Positions 29,037 through 38,351 of a stretch of DNA of 64,000 nucleotides are shown here, piece by piece. Within the stretch, counting starts at the first letter, position 1. The number at the start of each line of letters is the position of its first letter. Location: assembly GCA_030715195.1 (NCBI GenBank), contig JAUYVI010000007.1, positions 186,001 through 250,000 of the forward strand. Direction: 5' to 3'. Position numbers and translations under genes: made by a program. The notes under the pieces are model-generated. The model saw only the letters and a program-made list of their open reading frames with translations. It was not told the DNA's origin and ran no database searches. The DNA is from Dongia sedimenti (GTDB taxonomy: Bacteria; Pseudomonadota; Alphaproteobacteria; Dongiales; Dongiaceae).

Positions 29037-29831
29037 ATGGCAGCCAAGGATGACGATTTGAACAACGTCCCGATCTACATCAGGGTGCAGAAGGACCTGC
29101 TCAAGCTCATACATGACGGAGATGTTGCGCCAGGTGGGCGGTTCCCTTCGGAACGGGAACTCTCTCTTCGGTTCGGTGCCAGCCGCATGACAATGCGGAA
29201 AGCCGTCGACCATCTGGTGCAATCGGGTGTTCTCGAACGAAGGGGAACCAGTGGCACATTTGTTCCCGACCGCCTGTTCGACCGGCCACTGAGCGACCAC
29301 ACCTTCTACAGTGTCTCTGATGTTGTGGAAAAGGCCGGCCATACACCGGGTTCGAAACTGCTCTTCTTCGAGCGCAGAGAAGCCGATCCATTCATCGCGT
29401 CTAAACTCGCTCTGTCACCGGGCGATCCTGTGATCTCCATTGAACGTTTGCGGACGGTGGACGGCGTCCCCGTTTGCCTCGAGCTCAGCCATTTCCCAGC
29501 ATCCCTCGTCCCCGGATTGTCCGCGAGCGACGTCATTGAGAACAAATCTATCTATCGGCTTTTTCGAGACAACTATCATCTCGACTTTACCAACGATGTC
29601 AGGGTCATCAGCGTCCACTATGCAACGAAGGGCGAGGCCGAACTGCTCGATCTGCGGCCTGGTGCGCCAGTCTTGCATTTCGAAGGCTTGACCCTCACGG
29701 GTGAAGGCCAACCATTCGAGTATCTGCGCTCTTTGAATCATCCCGATCGCGTGAGCCTAACGATCAATCCACCGCCAAAGAAACAAGGCCCGAAGCAGAG
29801 CAACCCGATCAGCTGGACATTGCAAAGCTGA
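29037..29831 (+). CDS. GntR-family transcriptional regulator (HutC subfamily)
   Basis: A 264-aa repressor or activator with an N-terminal winged HTH (VPIYIRVQKDLLKLIHDG, then FPSERELSLRFGASRMTMRK) and a C-terminal UTRA effector domain (residues about 95-240). The ATG at 29037 follows GAGGAAGG and is preferred over an upstream start at 28980. It sits between two catabolic units, each preceded by the TGGTATATACCA operator. The likely inducer is the imported compound or its phosphorylated form. Confidence 0.92.
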   Translation: MAAKDDDLNNVPIYIRVQKDLLKLIHDGDVAPGGRFPSERELSLRFGASRMTMRKAVDHLVQSGVLERRGTSGTFVPDRLFDRPLSDHTFYSVSDVVEKAGHTPGSKLLFFERREADPFIASKLALSPGDPVISIERLRTVDGVPVCLELSHFPASLVPGLSASDVIENKSIYRLFRDNYHLDFTNDVRVISVHYATKGEAELLDLRPGAPVLHFEGLTLTGEGQPFEYLRSLNHPDRVSLTINPPPKKQGPKQSNPISWTLQS

Positions 29832-29891
29832 GACTCGGGTGATCCGCCAATCCCAATTGGCCGCGCCCATGCCGTTCTCCGGCTGGGACGC

Positions 29892-31052
29892 TCAACTGAG
29901 GGCCCCACGCGCTGAGATCACAAGATCAGTCGCCGGTTTGTCGCCGACAACAAGCCGGTCGTAGAGGTTCACTACGGGACACGAGTGGTTCGGCAATACG
30001 AGAAGCCGCGTGCCGATGGGGAAATCTGTATTCTCCCTGGGCACGAAGCCGTGCTCCTCTGAGAGGCGGCTGACGCTTAAACGCGTTCCAGTGTCCTGAT
30101 CGTCGGCGATCAGAACACGCCCATAACCTGCAAGCCCGCCACTGGAATGCGGACCGAGATCGCTGGTAAGCGCCTTCGATCCTGCATCGATGATGTAGTG
30201 CTGATCGTTTTGGCTGACGACTGTCGCAATGACGCAAAGGGCAATTTCATCTTCCGTCGCCACTCCAAGACGCTCAGCCGTGAGGTCGAACAGAGCGTAG
30301 TTGCCCGGCCGGATCTCGTCGATGCCCGAGAAATCCTCGGTCGCGAGTACGGTGGGCGTGGAACCAACGGTGAGGCGCAGAGGGAGGCCAAGTGAGGCAA
30401 GCCGCTCCTGGGCTTCCAGCATCAACACCCGCTCCTGACGGGCGATCTCGGTGAGCATGGAGGCGCCCGTAGCGCCGTAGCCGTGCCCCGCGTGAGATAT
30501 CAGCCCGGACAGTCGAAGTCTCGGGTTGCGCGCAACAGCTTCGGCGAGACTGGTGAGCGCCTCCGACGTCGGAGAAACACCGACGCGGCCGAGCCCGACA
30601 TCGATTTTGATGTGGACCTTCAATAACTGGCTAGCGCGTCGGGCAGCCTCAGCCAGAGCATCCGCTCCTGCTCTGCTGTCCAGGACAAATGTCAAAGCGA
30701 CTTCATGCTCCGCCGCGACCGTGAGCAAGTCGCGTAGGCGCTCTGGCTCAACGACGGGAAATGCAAGCAGGAGCGACGGTGCCCCCGCGCGGATGAACGG
30801 AAGGGCCTCCGAAGGTTTCGAAGCGGTGACTCCGATGGCGCCCAATGAGAGCTGAAGCCGCGCGATTTCCACCGACTTGTGTGTCTTGATATGCGGGCGC
30901 AGCGCTACGCCATGCCGATCCGCGATCGTCTGCATTCGCTCGAGATTCCGGCCCAGTCGCGCCGTGTCCAGGTAGGCGAAGGGGGTTGGTCTATGCGGCG
31001 GTTTGCGTTGATCGATCGGCACTGGGCACCTCTTCAAGATTGCCGTTGACAC
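29892..31052 (-). CDS. D-threonine aldolase / D-serine dehydratase-like PLP enzyme (alanine-racemase fold)
   Basis: A 386-aa protein of the fold-type III PLP family. The PLP lysine is in RPHIKTHKS near residue 56, glycine-rich phosphate-binding loops follow (VGSTPTVL), and the C-terminal domain has the zinc-site motif PNHSCPVVNLYD found in D-serine dehydratases and D-threonine aldolases. It would cleave or deaminate a D-beta-hydroxy amino acid. It is divergent from the transporter operon and has the operator 22 bp before its start. Its presence in this cluster suggests the imported compound yields a D-amino acid, or that it serves a related sugar-amine step. Confidence 0.85.
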   Translation of the reverse strand: MSTAILKRCPVPIDQRKPPHRPTPFAYLDTARLGRNLERMQTIADRHGVALRPHIKTHKSVEIARLQLSLGAIGVTASKPSEALPFIRAGAPSLLLAFPVVEPERLRDLLTVAAEHEVALTFVLDSRAGADALAEAARRASQLLKVHIKIDVGLGRVGVSPTSEALTSLAEAVARNPRLRLSGLISHAGHGYGATGASMLTEIARQERVLMLEAQERLASLGLPLRLTVGSTPTVLATEDFSGIDEIRPGNYALFDLTAERLGVATEDEIALCVIATVVSQNDQHYIIDAGSKALTSDLGPHSSGGLAGYGRVLIADDQDTGTRLSVSRLSEEHGFVPRENTDFPIGTRLLVLPNHSCPVVNLYDRLVVGDKPATDLVISARGALS

Positions 31053-31073
31053 ACCATGGTCGCGACTCTAGTT

Positions 31074-31085
31074 TGGTATATACCA
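31074..31085. promoter_or_regulatory. GntR-type operator 2 (PLP enzyme promoter)
   Basis: TGGTATATACCA, identical to operator 1, 22 bp upstream of the PLP-enzyme ATG and within its expected promoter, so binding would block transcription. Confidence 0.78.
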
Positions 31086-31234
31086 GTATCGGGAAAATAC
31101 CTAGAACTGGATCAAGGGTGGCTTTACTATCCAAGGCAAGGCTCAAGGCGAGAGAATGCCCAGAATTCCTAGGTCAATGAACTGGCTTGAGCTCGCTGCG
31201 AAGGGCCGTGGGAGGGTCTCGGTGAACCAACTCT

Positions 31235-31246
31235 TGGTACATACCA
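31235..31246. promoter_or_regulatory. GntR-type operator 3 (ABC transporter promoter)
   Basis: TGGTACATACCA inside the longer TTGGTACATACCAA, 31 bp upstream of the solute-binding-protein ATG. It differs from the other two by one base (C for T) and still keeps dyad symmetry at the outer positions. Confidence 0.75.
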
Positions 31247-31277
31247 ACCCCACTGTGGAAGCAAAGGGAGTACGACC

Positions 31278-32330
31278 ATGAGACTTCTAAGCCGGCATCT
31301 CGCGGCAATGCTGTTTTCGGCTGCCGTGATGGCAGCGAACGCCATTGCGACGGCGCAGGCCGCCGATGTTGTGATCGTGCAGAACGGCGGCGTCACTCAG
31401 GAGGCGCACCGCAAAGCCATGTGGGAGCCCGCGGCGAAAGCCCTGGGCTTCACGTTCGACGAAGACACCTCGCAAAGCTGGACCGAGGGAAAGGCCCAGG
31501 TGGATTCGGGTGCCGTGACCTGGGATATCGTCTCGCTCAACATGGGCGAGGTCCAGTTGGCCGTGAAGGCCGATGTCCTGACCAAGCTGCCTTCCGACAT
31601 CGTCGATCGAAGCGACTTCCTTCCGGGTTCCGTCAACGACTACTGCGTCGGCAACACAGTGTTCTCCACGAACATCGCCTACAACACCAAGAAGTTTGGC
31701 GATGCCGGACCCGCCGACTTTGCCGAATTCTGGGACGTCAAGAAGTTTCCCGGCAAGAGGGCCATGTACAAGAGCCCGCGTGGCAACATGGAAGCGGCTG
31801 CTCTGGCACTCGGCCATCCGCGGTCGGAAATCTACAAGTTCCTCTCGACCGAGGAAGGCCGCAAGGCAGCCCTCGACAAGATCGCAGAGCTCAAGCCCTA
31901 TGCCGTCTGGTTTGATAGCGGCGCCCAGTCGACCCAACTCGTGAAGGATGGGGAAGTCGACATGATCTACGGATGGAACGGTCGCATCATAGCTGCGATC
32001 GATGCCGGCGCGCCATTCAAGATCAACTACAAGGACGGCCTCCTGGATGTCGACTGCTACGCGGTTCTCAAGGATGCGCCGCACGTCGACAACGCCATAA
32101 AGTTCGTCAAGGAAATCTCGAAGGCGCAGTACGTCAAGGACATGCCCAAGTACGTCGCTTACGGCAGCCCCAATCTTAAGGCAAATGAGAGCTACGACGA
32201 AAAGACTCTGGCCCGTCTGACGACATCGCCGCAGAACGTCAAAGAAGAATACATGTCGGACTTTGCGTTCTGGGGCCAGTACGGAACGATCTTGTCCGAA
32301 GCCTTCGACCACATGCTGGCGTCGAACTGA
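31278..32330 (+). CDS. PotD-type periplasmic solute-binding protein
   Basis: A 350-aa extracellular binding protein of the polyamine/opine class with a Sec signal peptide ending TAQA-AD. The mature part has NGGVTQEAHRKAMWEPAAKA, DLASLN-like contacts (VSLNMGEVQLAVKADVL) and FDSGAQSTQLVKDGEVDM. PotD-class proteins bind polyamines but also fructosyl-amino acids and opines (for example SocA). The SIS and PfkB enzymes downstream make a fructosamine-type ligand more likely. It is followed by two hairpins before the ATPase gene. Confidence 0.9.
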   Translation: MRLLSRHLAAMLFSAAVMAANAIATAQAADVVIVQNGGVTQEAHRKAMWEPAAKALGFTFDEDTSQSWTEGKAQVDSGAVTWDIVSLNMGEVQLAVKADVLTKLPSDIVDRSDFLPGSVNDYCVGNTVFSTNIAYNTKKFGDAGPADFAEFWDVKKFPGKRAMYKSPRGNMEAAALALGHPRSEIYKFLSTEEGRKAALDKIAELKPYAVWFDSGAQSTQLVKDGEVDMIYGWNGRIIAAIDAGAPFKINYKDGLLDVDCYAVLKDAPHVDNAIKFVKEISKAQYVKDMPKYVAYGSPNLKANESYDEKTLARLTTSPQNVKEEYMSDFAFWGQYGTILSEAFDHMLASN

Positions 32331-32344
32331 TCGGCGCAAGAGCG

Positions 32345-32416
32345 GCAGCGGTCTCCCTCCCACCGCTGCGATCTGAAGTAGCCGACGGAGCGGGTCCCCG
32401 GGCCGTCGGCTACTTC
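32345..32416. terminator. Tandem hairpins between binding-protein and ATPase genes
   Basis: Hairpin one: GCAGCGGT (32345-32352) pairs with ACCGCTGC (32362-32369). Hairpin two: GAAGTAGCCGACGG (32375-32388) pairs perfectly with CCGTCGGCTACTTC (32403-32416) over a 14-nt loop. No T-run follows, so this is more likely a transcript-stabilising or attenuating element. It would leave excess mRNA for the binding protein relative to ATPase and permeases. Confidence 0.72.
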
Positions 32417-32448
32417 CCTGTACCTCTGGCCGGACGGCATGATTCTTA

Positions 32449-33570
32449 GTGAGCGAGATAATGGAACTGAGAGTAGGCAAAGACGGTGTCCGCGGGAAGT
32501 CGCTCCCGATCACCACTCGCTCCCTGAACAAGGCGTACGGCGCGTTCGTCGCCCTCAAGGATATCGACCTTGATATCAAGAGCGGAGAGTTCATGACGTT
32601 GCTCGGGCCGTCTGGATCCGGCAAGACGACGCTCCTGATGGTTCTGGCGGGGTTTGTACGGCCCGACTCCGGATCGGTGAAGTTCGGCGACGAAGAGGTC
32701 ATCGCCAAGGCGCCGCACGAGCGGGGCATAGGGATGATGTTTCAGAACTACGCGCTGTTTCCGCATATGAGCGTGTTTGCCAACATTGCCTATCCTCTCA
32801 AAATTAGGAAATGGCCCAAGGCGAAAATCGCGACCGCGGTCGACGAGGTTCTCGCGACGGTACAGCTGACCGGCTATCAGTCGCGGCGGATATCCCAACT
32901 GTCGGGTGGCCAGAAGCAGCGCGTCGCCTTGGCCAGAGCGATCGTTTTCAAGCCGCAGATCCTGCTCATGGACGAACCGCTTTCAGCGCTCGACAAGAAT
33001 CTGCGGGAGACAATGCAGGTCGAGTTGCGCGCGATGCATGAGCGCCTGGGCTTGACGACGGTTCTCGTCACCCATGATCAGCGAGAGGCTTTGACGATGT
33101 CGGACCGGGTCGCGGTCCTGCGCAACGGTGAGATCGCGCAGATCGACAGCCCTGCTGCGCTTTACAATGCCCCGAGGACCGCATTCATCGCCGAGTTCAT
33201 CGGCGAGTCCTCCTTGCTCAGCGTCTCGCTCCGAGACGGCGCCTGTTTCTATCGCGATCAACCAATCGATGTCGCGGACAACACCGGTGGAGCATCCGGG
33301 CTCTTGATCCTTCGCCCGGAAAAGCTGGAGTTTGACAACGCACAACGGAGGCGTCCGGACCGCAACTACTTTTTCGGCTCGCTGGAGCGGGTCTTGTTCC
33401 AGGGTGAGAGCAGTCTCGCGTTTGTCCGTCTCGCCGGGGGCGAGCTGGTAACGGTGCGACGCCATCTCAATGAAGCAAACCACGAGGACTTTCCCGCCGT
33501 TGGAAGTCCGATCGTGCTCAGCCTGCACAAAAACGAAAGCCGTGTCGTGCGCGACGACCGAGGGCAGTGA
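32449..33570 (+). CDS. PotA-type ABC transporter ATP-binding protein
   Basis: A 373-aa ATPase: Walker A LLGPSGSGKTTLLM near residue 51, Q-loop MFQNYALFPHMSV, signature LSGGQKQRVALARA, Walker B ILLMDEPLSALD and H-loop VTHDQREALTMSDR, plus a C-terminal TOBE domain. A GTG at 32449 opens the frame; an ATG at 32461 is an alternative and neither has a strong ribosome site. It energises the two permeases that follow at 1-nt and overlapping spacing. Confidence 0.92.
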   Translation: MSEIMELRVGKDGVRGKSLPITTRSLNKAYGAFVALKDIDLDIKSGEFMTLLGPSGSGKTTLLMVLAGFVRPDSGSVKFGDEEVIAKAPHERGIGMMFQNYALFPHMSVFANIAYPLKIRKWPKAKIATAVDEVLATVQLTGYQSRRISQLSGGQKQRVALARAIVFKPQILLMDEPLSALDKNLRETMQVELRAMHERLGLTTVLVTHDQREALTMSDRVAVLRNGEIAQIDSPAALYNAPRTAFIAEFIGESSLLSVSLRDGACFYRDQPIDVADNTGGASGLLILRPEKLEFDNAQRRRPDRNYFFGSLERVLFQGESSLAFVRLAGGELVTVRRHLNEANHEDFPAVGSPIVLSLHKNESRVVRDDRGQ

Positions 33571-33571
33571 C

Positions 33572-34474
33572 ATGTCGGCAAGCCTCACGTCTCTGCAGGC
33601 GCGCAGACTGAACCATGAAGCGCTCCGACGGGCGGCCCGGCGCGAGCGCCGAGGCCTTGAGGCACTTCTCCTGCCGGGCATAGCTCTCCTCGTATGCGCC
33701 GTCCTCTTGCCGATTGGAGTCATGTTCTATCTTTCCTTTATTGGAGAGGATGGCTCCTTCAGTCTCGAAAACTACCTTAGACTTTGGACGACTCCGGTCT
33801 ACGGTGAGGTCTTCAAGATCACCTTCCGGATTTCTTTCTTCACCACAATCATTGTGGCTGCGGTCGGCTATCCACTGGCGTTCGTTCTGGTGCATTTGCC
33901 GGGACGGCTACAGAACTGGGCTTTGCTGTTCGTCCTCCTGCCGTTCTGGACTCCCGTGCTTGTCCGGACATACGCCTGGCTGGTTCTCCTCCAGGACCAC
34001 GGCCTCATCAACGATGGGCTGATAAGTCTTGGGCTGATCAGCGAGCCGTTTGAATTGAGCCATAACGTCACCGGTGCACTGATCGGCATGGTGCAGATCA
34101 TGTTGCCTTTCCTGGTCTTGCCGCTTTTCTCCTCAATGAAGGCGATAGACCAGAACCTGATCGCCGCCGCTTCGAATCTTGGCGCCACACCTGCCCGGGC
34201 GTTTCGCGACGTCTTCTTCCCATTGTCGTTGCCGGGCTTCCTCGCCGGTATCCTGATGGTGTTCGTCCTGTGCCTTGGATTCTACGTCACGCCAGCTGTT
34301 CTTGGCGGCGGCAGTGTGATCATGGCAGCGATGCGGATCGACGCCACTGTCCGCCTCTACACGAGCTGGGGCGCCGCCAGCTCTCTCGGAATCGTTCTGC
34401 TGATGATCACCGTCCTCTTGATTCTGGTGGCGACTTACGTGGGCAGGCGCGCTGGACAGGGATTGTTCCGATGA
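33572..34474 (+). CDS. PotB-type ABC transporter permease
   Basis: A 300-aa permease with six TM segments and the EAA-loop region (NLIAAASNLGATPARAFRDV) that contacts the ATPase. The start at 33572 lies one base after the ATPase stop. An upstream in-frame start at 33470 would overlap the ATPase gene and is rejected. Its TGA overlaps the next ATG (ATGA, 34471-34474). Confidence 0.9.
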   Translation: MSASLTSLQARRLNHEALRRAARRERRGLEALLLPGIALLVCAVLLPIGVMFYLSFIGEDGSFSLENYLRLWTTPVYGEVFKITFRISFFTTIIVAAVGYPLAFVLVHLPGRLQNWALLFVLLPFWTPVLVRTYAWLVLLQDHGLINDGLISLGLISEPFELSHNVTGALIGMVQIMLPFLVLPLFSSMKAIDQNLIAAASNLGATPARAFRDVFFPLSLPGFLAGILMVFVLCLGFYVTPAVLGGGSVIMAAMRIDATVRLYTSWGAASSLGIVLLMITVLLILVATYVGRRAGQGLFR

Positions 34475-35289
34475 AGTGGCTGTTTCAACCCGCCTCGCTG
34501 ACGCAAGTCACTCATCTGCAGCGGCTTTGGCTCTATGTCATCACCATCCTCGCCATGGCATTTCTCGTGACGCCCACCTTGGTCGTCATTCCGATGTCCT
34601 TCTCGGAGTCACAATTTCTGGAGTTTCCGCCGAAGCAGCTCTCGCTGAGATGGTATGAGAACTATTTCATGTCGTCCCAGTGGATGCAGGCGACGTTGAT
34701 TTCGGTCAAGGTCGCCATCCTGAGCATGTTCGCGGCCACGATCATCGGAACAGCCGGCGCCTATGCCCTGTGGATCGGGACGGTGCGCTTCAGGACCGCG
34801 CTCTGGGGTCTGTTCGCCCTGCCGCTCGCCGTGCCAGTCATTCTTCTCGCCATTGGCTCTCTCTTCGTCTTCGCGCGCCTCGGGCTGGTGAACACGACGC
34901 TCGGTCTGACGCTGATGCATACAGCCATGGCGCTGCCGTTCGTCATGATCGTCATGACGTCCGGGTTTGCATCCTACGACATGAACCAGGAGCAGGCGGC
35001 CCGTAGTCTCGGGGCGAACCGGGTGTATGCCTTCTTCACCGTGACGTTGCCGCAGGTGAAGTTCTCCGTGATCTCGGCAATGCTTTTCTCCTTCTTTGCG
35101 TCTTTCGATGAAGTCGTCGTCGCGATGTACATTTCCACCGGCTCCGGCGCCACCCTCAATCGCAAGATGTTCGCTTCTCTCCGGGATCAGGTCGACCCGA
35201 CGATTGCCGCGATCTCCACCTGCCTCGTCACCGTTTCCATACTACTGCTTCTGATCAGCCAACTCGCTCGGTCGCGCAGGGCCGTCTAG
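34471..35289 (+). CDS. PotC-type ABC transporter permease
   Basis: A 272-aa second permease of the PotABCD-type importer, with six TM segments and the EAA-loop NQEQAARSLGANRVYAFFTV. Translation is coupled to the previous permease through the ATGA overlap. It completes a full importer (binding protein, ATPase, two permeases) in one operon. Confidence 0.9.
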   Translation: MKWLFQPASLTQVTHLQRLWLYVITILAMAFLVTPTLVVIPMSFSESQFLEFPPKQLSLRWYENYFMSSQWMQATLISVKVAILSMFAATIIGTAGAYALWIGTVRFRTALWGLFALPLAVPVILLAIGSLFVFARLGLVNTTLGLTLMHTAMALPFVMIVMTSGFASYDMNQEQAARSLGANRVYAFFTVTLPQVKFSVISAMLFSFFASFDEVVVAMYISTGSGATLNRKMFASLRDQVDPTIAAISTCLVTVSILLLLISQLARSRRAV

Positions 35290-35345
35290 GAGCAATCATC
35301 TCCGCAGGTACGTGACCCAACTTCGTCAGCAACAAAGGACAGGAC

Positions 35346-36329
35346 ATGACGACCCAACAAACCGACGCTCAGATCGCAAATGCGCTACAGGCCGTGGCTG
35401 CGCGAAAAGATGTGACCGACATCTTCTTCGTTGCCTGCGGCGGCTCGTATGCGCACATGCTGCCGAACCAGTACATCGTGGAGCGGGAGTCGAGCGCCAT
35501 CATCGGCAACGCCCTCAATGCCGCTGAGTTCAAAGCGCGGGCGCCGAGGCGTCTGGGCAAGAATTCGATCGTGATCACCTGTTCCCATTCGGGGACGACG
35601 CCAGAGACGGTCGAAGCGGCCAAGGTTGCGCGCGACGCCGGTGCTCTCACCATCTCGCTGACGCATGATCTAGGCAGCCCTCTCGACCAGGCATCGGAAT
35701 TCACCGTCTCCTATGTCCATTCTCCCATGACCATGTCGCCCATTCATTCGGCAGCGGTCCTGGAGCGTCTCACCTTCGGCATTCTCAAGATCCGCGAAGG
35801 CAACACCAAAGCCGATGAACTCGACAAGGGGCTCGCGAAGCTCCCGGCTTTGGTGGACAATCTCATCTTGGACCAGCGTGGCAAAATGGCCGAGTTCGCG
35901 GAAACCCATAAACGCGAAACCGTCATTTACACGATGGCGTCGGGCGCGAACTTCGGCGTGGCCTACGCGTTCGCAATCTGCATCCTGCAGGAGATGCAAT
36001 GGATCCATGCCGCGGCCATCCATGCCGGCGAGTATTTCCACGGGCCGTTCGAGGTTACCGACTTCGACGTGCCCTTCATTCATCTCATGGGCTTGGGTCC
36101 ATCGCGCGCGATGGATGAACGCGCGCTCGCCTTCACTGAGAAATACAGCCAGCGTTTGACGGTCCTGGATGCCAAGAAGCTGGGGCTGGCTACCCTTCCT
36201 GCGGCCGTGTCCGAGTACCTCGCGCCCCTGGTGTTCTCCCCGGTGCTGCGGGCTTATGCGGACAAGTTGGCGGAGGCGAAGGGACACCCCCTGACGGTCC
36301 GACGGTATATGTGGAAGATGGAGTACTGA
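35346..36329 (+). CDS. frlB: SIS-domain fructosamine-6-phosphate deglycase-like protein (FrlB-type)
   Basis: A 327-aa protein of two SIS domains like FrlB, which splits fructoselysine 6-phosphate to glucose 6-phosphate and lysine. Domain 1 has FFVACGGSYAHMLPNQY near residue 26 and ITCSHSGTTPETVEAAK near residue 76. Domain 2 has TMASGANFGVAYAFAIC and the HAGEYFHGPFEV signature characteristic of this group. It lies 56 nt after the permease gene, and a PfkB kinase follows. It could act on another Amadori compound. Confidence 0.82.
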   Translation: MTTQQTDAQIANALQAVAARKDVTDIFFVACGGSYAHMLPNQYIVERESSAIIGNALNAAEFKARAPRRLGKNSIVITCSHSGTTPETVEAAKVARDAGALTISLTHDLGSPLDQASEFTVSYVHSPMTMSPIHSAAVLERLTFGILKIREGNTKADELDKGLAKLPALVDNLILDQRGKMAEFAETHKRETVIYTMASGANFGVAYAFAICILQEMQWIHAAAIHAGEYFHGPFEVTDFDVPFIHLMGLGPSRAMDERALAFTEKYSQRLTVLDAKKLGLATLPAAVSEYLAPLVFSPVLRAYADKLAEAKGHPLTVRRYMWKMEY

Positions 36330-36473
36330 CCTTTCGGCGCGGGGACGGACGGGTTCGCCTGCCATACCCCGCGTCCTCCTAGGTCTGCCTGGTACCGGCT
36401 GGTGAGAACTCTCAGCCGATACCAGCTTCGGTCAGAAGCGCGCAACATTCAGTGGATTCGAAGGTCCTGCGCC

Positions 36474-37328
36474 ATGTCTCCCGCCGCTCACGTCGAAATC
36501 GGTCTCGTCGGGATTGGTGACAACGTCGTCGATTTCTATGTCGACCAAGGCGTCTACTACCCCGGAGGCAACGCCCTGAACGTTGCAGTGCTCGCGCATC
36601 GCTTCGGGCTGGCCAATTGCGCGTATATCGGCATCCTTGGCGAGGATGAGGAGGGCGCGCATGTGCAAGCCTGCATCCTGGCTGAGGGTCTCTCCGGCAA
36701 GCACCTGCGCTTCGCCAAGGGCGAGACCGGCAAGGCCAAGGTCTCCCTCGTCAATGGTGATCGCGTCTTCGTCGACTCCAATAAGGGCGGCGTGCGCAAG
36801 CGGGTGATGCTGCGCATGGACGAGGATGATCTGGACCTGATCTCTCGTCTCAAATATGTGCACTCGTCATGCTTCAGCTATATCGAACCGGAGCTGCCGC
36901 GGATCCGTGCGCGCGTTCAGGAGCTTTCCTATGATTTCTCAATCACACGGGACATGGAATACTTCGCTGCGGTTTGCCCGCTCGTGACTCTGGCGTTTCT
37001 GTCCGGATCAGACCTTTCTGATGGCGACACCGAAACGTTCATCGCCAGAATTCACGCTATGGGTGTCCCGATGGTGTGCGTAACGCAAGGCGAGCGCGGG
37101 GCTGTCTTCAGCAATGGCATACGGATTCTCCGCCAAGGCATCGTGCCGGCAAAGCTTGTCGATACGATGGGCGCCGGAGACGCGTTCATCGCGGGATTTC
37201 TCGCGGCGCGCGTCAACGGGGCATCGATCGAAGATGCGCTCCCACATGCCGCGACCTTCGCCGCCAGGGCTTGCGAATGGCCTGGGGCGTTCGGGCATCC
37301 GCATCCGGCGGACCGCTGTTCTACCTGA
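36474..37328 (+). CDS. frlD: PfkB-family sugar kinase, fructosamine kinase-like (FrlD-type)
   Basis: A 284-aa ribokinase-fold kinase starting MSPAAHVEIGLVGIGDNVVDFY. It has the substrate motif YYPGGNALNVAV near residue 35 and the catalytic PfkB signature DTMGAGDAFIAGFL near residue 225, with Asp as base. The FrlD group uses the GDN(V/C)VD start seen here, so it likely phosphorylates the 6-OH of a fructosyl-amino compound before FrlB-like cleavage. ATG 36474 is preferred over 36402 by alignment to family length. Confidence 0.84.
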   Translation: MSPAAHVEIGLVGIGDNVVDFYVDQGVYYPGGNALNVAVLAHRFGLANCAYIGILGEDEEGAHVQACILAEGLSGKHLRFAKGETGKAKVSLVNGDRVFVDSNKGGVRKRVMLRMDEDDLDLISRLKYVHSSCFSYIEPELPRIRARVQELSYDFSITRDMEYFAAVCPLVTLAFLSGSDLSDGDTETFIARIHAMGVPMVCVTQGERGAVFSNGIRILRQGIVPAKLVDTMGAGDAFIAGFLAARVNGASIEDALPHAATFAARACEWPGAFGHPHPADRCST

Positions 37329-37368
37329 ATATGCATAGATTTCCACCGATCGAGAGGACCCACGCACG

Positions 37369-38082
37369 ATGGCCAGCAATAAGCCAGTAATCCTCATTTC
37401 CGGCAGTGATGGCGGCATTGGCACCGCGATCGTCACGGAGCTTTCTGAGCATGGATATCGTCTGAGCCTGGCGGCGATGGACACGACCGTCCTCATGGAG
37501 AAGTTCGGGCCGGAAACACCGGACAAGATTTACCAGCCCTTCAATGCATTCGAGCGTGGCAGCGCGGAAGCCTGGGTTGACCGAACCGCAAAGACGTTCG
37601 GGCAGATCGATGGCTTGGTGAACGCCATCGGACTGGCGCTTCGTGTCACGATCATGGACGACAATGATGCGGATCTCGACAAGCTCTGGGAGGTCAATGT
37701 CAAGACACCTCTCCGGCTGGCGCGACTGTGCATGCCTTACCTCGAGGCTTGCGGGAAGGGGAGAGTCGTCAACCTCATTTCTCTGGGTGGCAAGCGGATC
37801 AGGAACGTTTCGGTCGGTTACGGAATGACGAAGTTCGCGGCCATGGGATTGACGCACGCGATACGGACATATGGCTGGGAGAAGGGTGTTCGAGCCACGG
37901 CGCTCTGTCCAGGTTGGGTGAGGACCAGTATGGGCCTCAAGTCACCAACCTTGAAGATCCAGCCGGACGCGATGACCGACCCGGCCACCATCGCGTTTCT
38001 CGTTCGGACTGCCCTTGAACTCCCGAACAATGCGGCGATGGCGGAGATGGTCGTCAACTGCGAGTTCGAAGACGTGTTTTAG
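37369..38082 (+). CDS. SDR-family oxidoreductase (second in cluster)
   Basis: A 237-aa short-chain dehydrogenase with a slightly altered nucleotide-binding motif (ISGSDGGIGTAIV), NAIGLALR in place of the usual NNAG, catalytic Ser in NLISLGGKR and Tyr-Lys in YGMTKFAAMG. GAGAGG precedes the ATG. It is the last gene of the transporter-frlB-frlD unit, 40 nt after the kinase stop. It may oxidise the released amino or sugar part. Confidence 0.85.
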   Translation: MASNKPVILISGSDGGIGTAIVTELSEHGYRLSLAAMDTTVLMEKFGPETPDKIYQPFNAFERGSAEAWVDRTAKTFGQIDGLVNAIGLALRVTIMDDNDADLDKLWEVNVKTPLRLARLCMPYLEACGKGRVVNLISLGGKRIRNVSVGYGMTKFAAMGLTHAIRTYGWEKGVRATALCPGWVRTSMGLKSPTLKIQPDAMTDPATIAFLVRTALELPNNAAMAEMVVNCEFEDVF

Positions 38083-38351
38083 TCGATAGCGGATGGAGGC
38101 ACGTGTCGGCGCATCGATCGAAGACGCGCACAGGGGCAATCGCTGGAATTTGCGATTGGCCTAGGGCACTCAGCACAGCATCCATTTGCGCCCGCTTTGC
38201 CGTCTTCGCTGACGGGAGCCTTTAGTCGCCTGCTCGGGACCGGATTCCCTCGGCAAGGCTCTTGTCGGCTCAGGTGGCTTGCATCGTTTGGACATGGAGA
38301 ACGCGACGATCTTTTGACTGAACTCAGCTCTGCAAGGAGCAGGAGCCCCAA

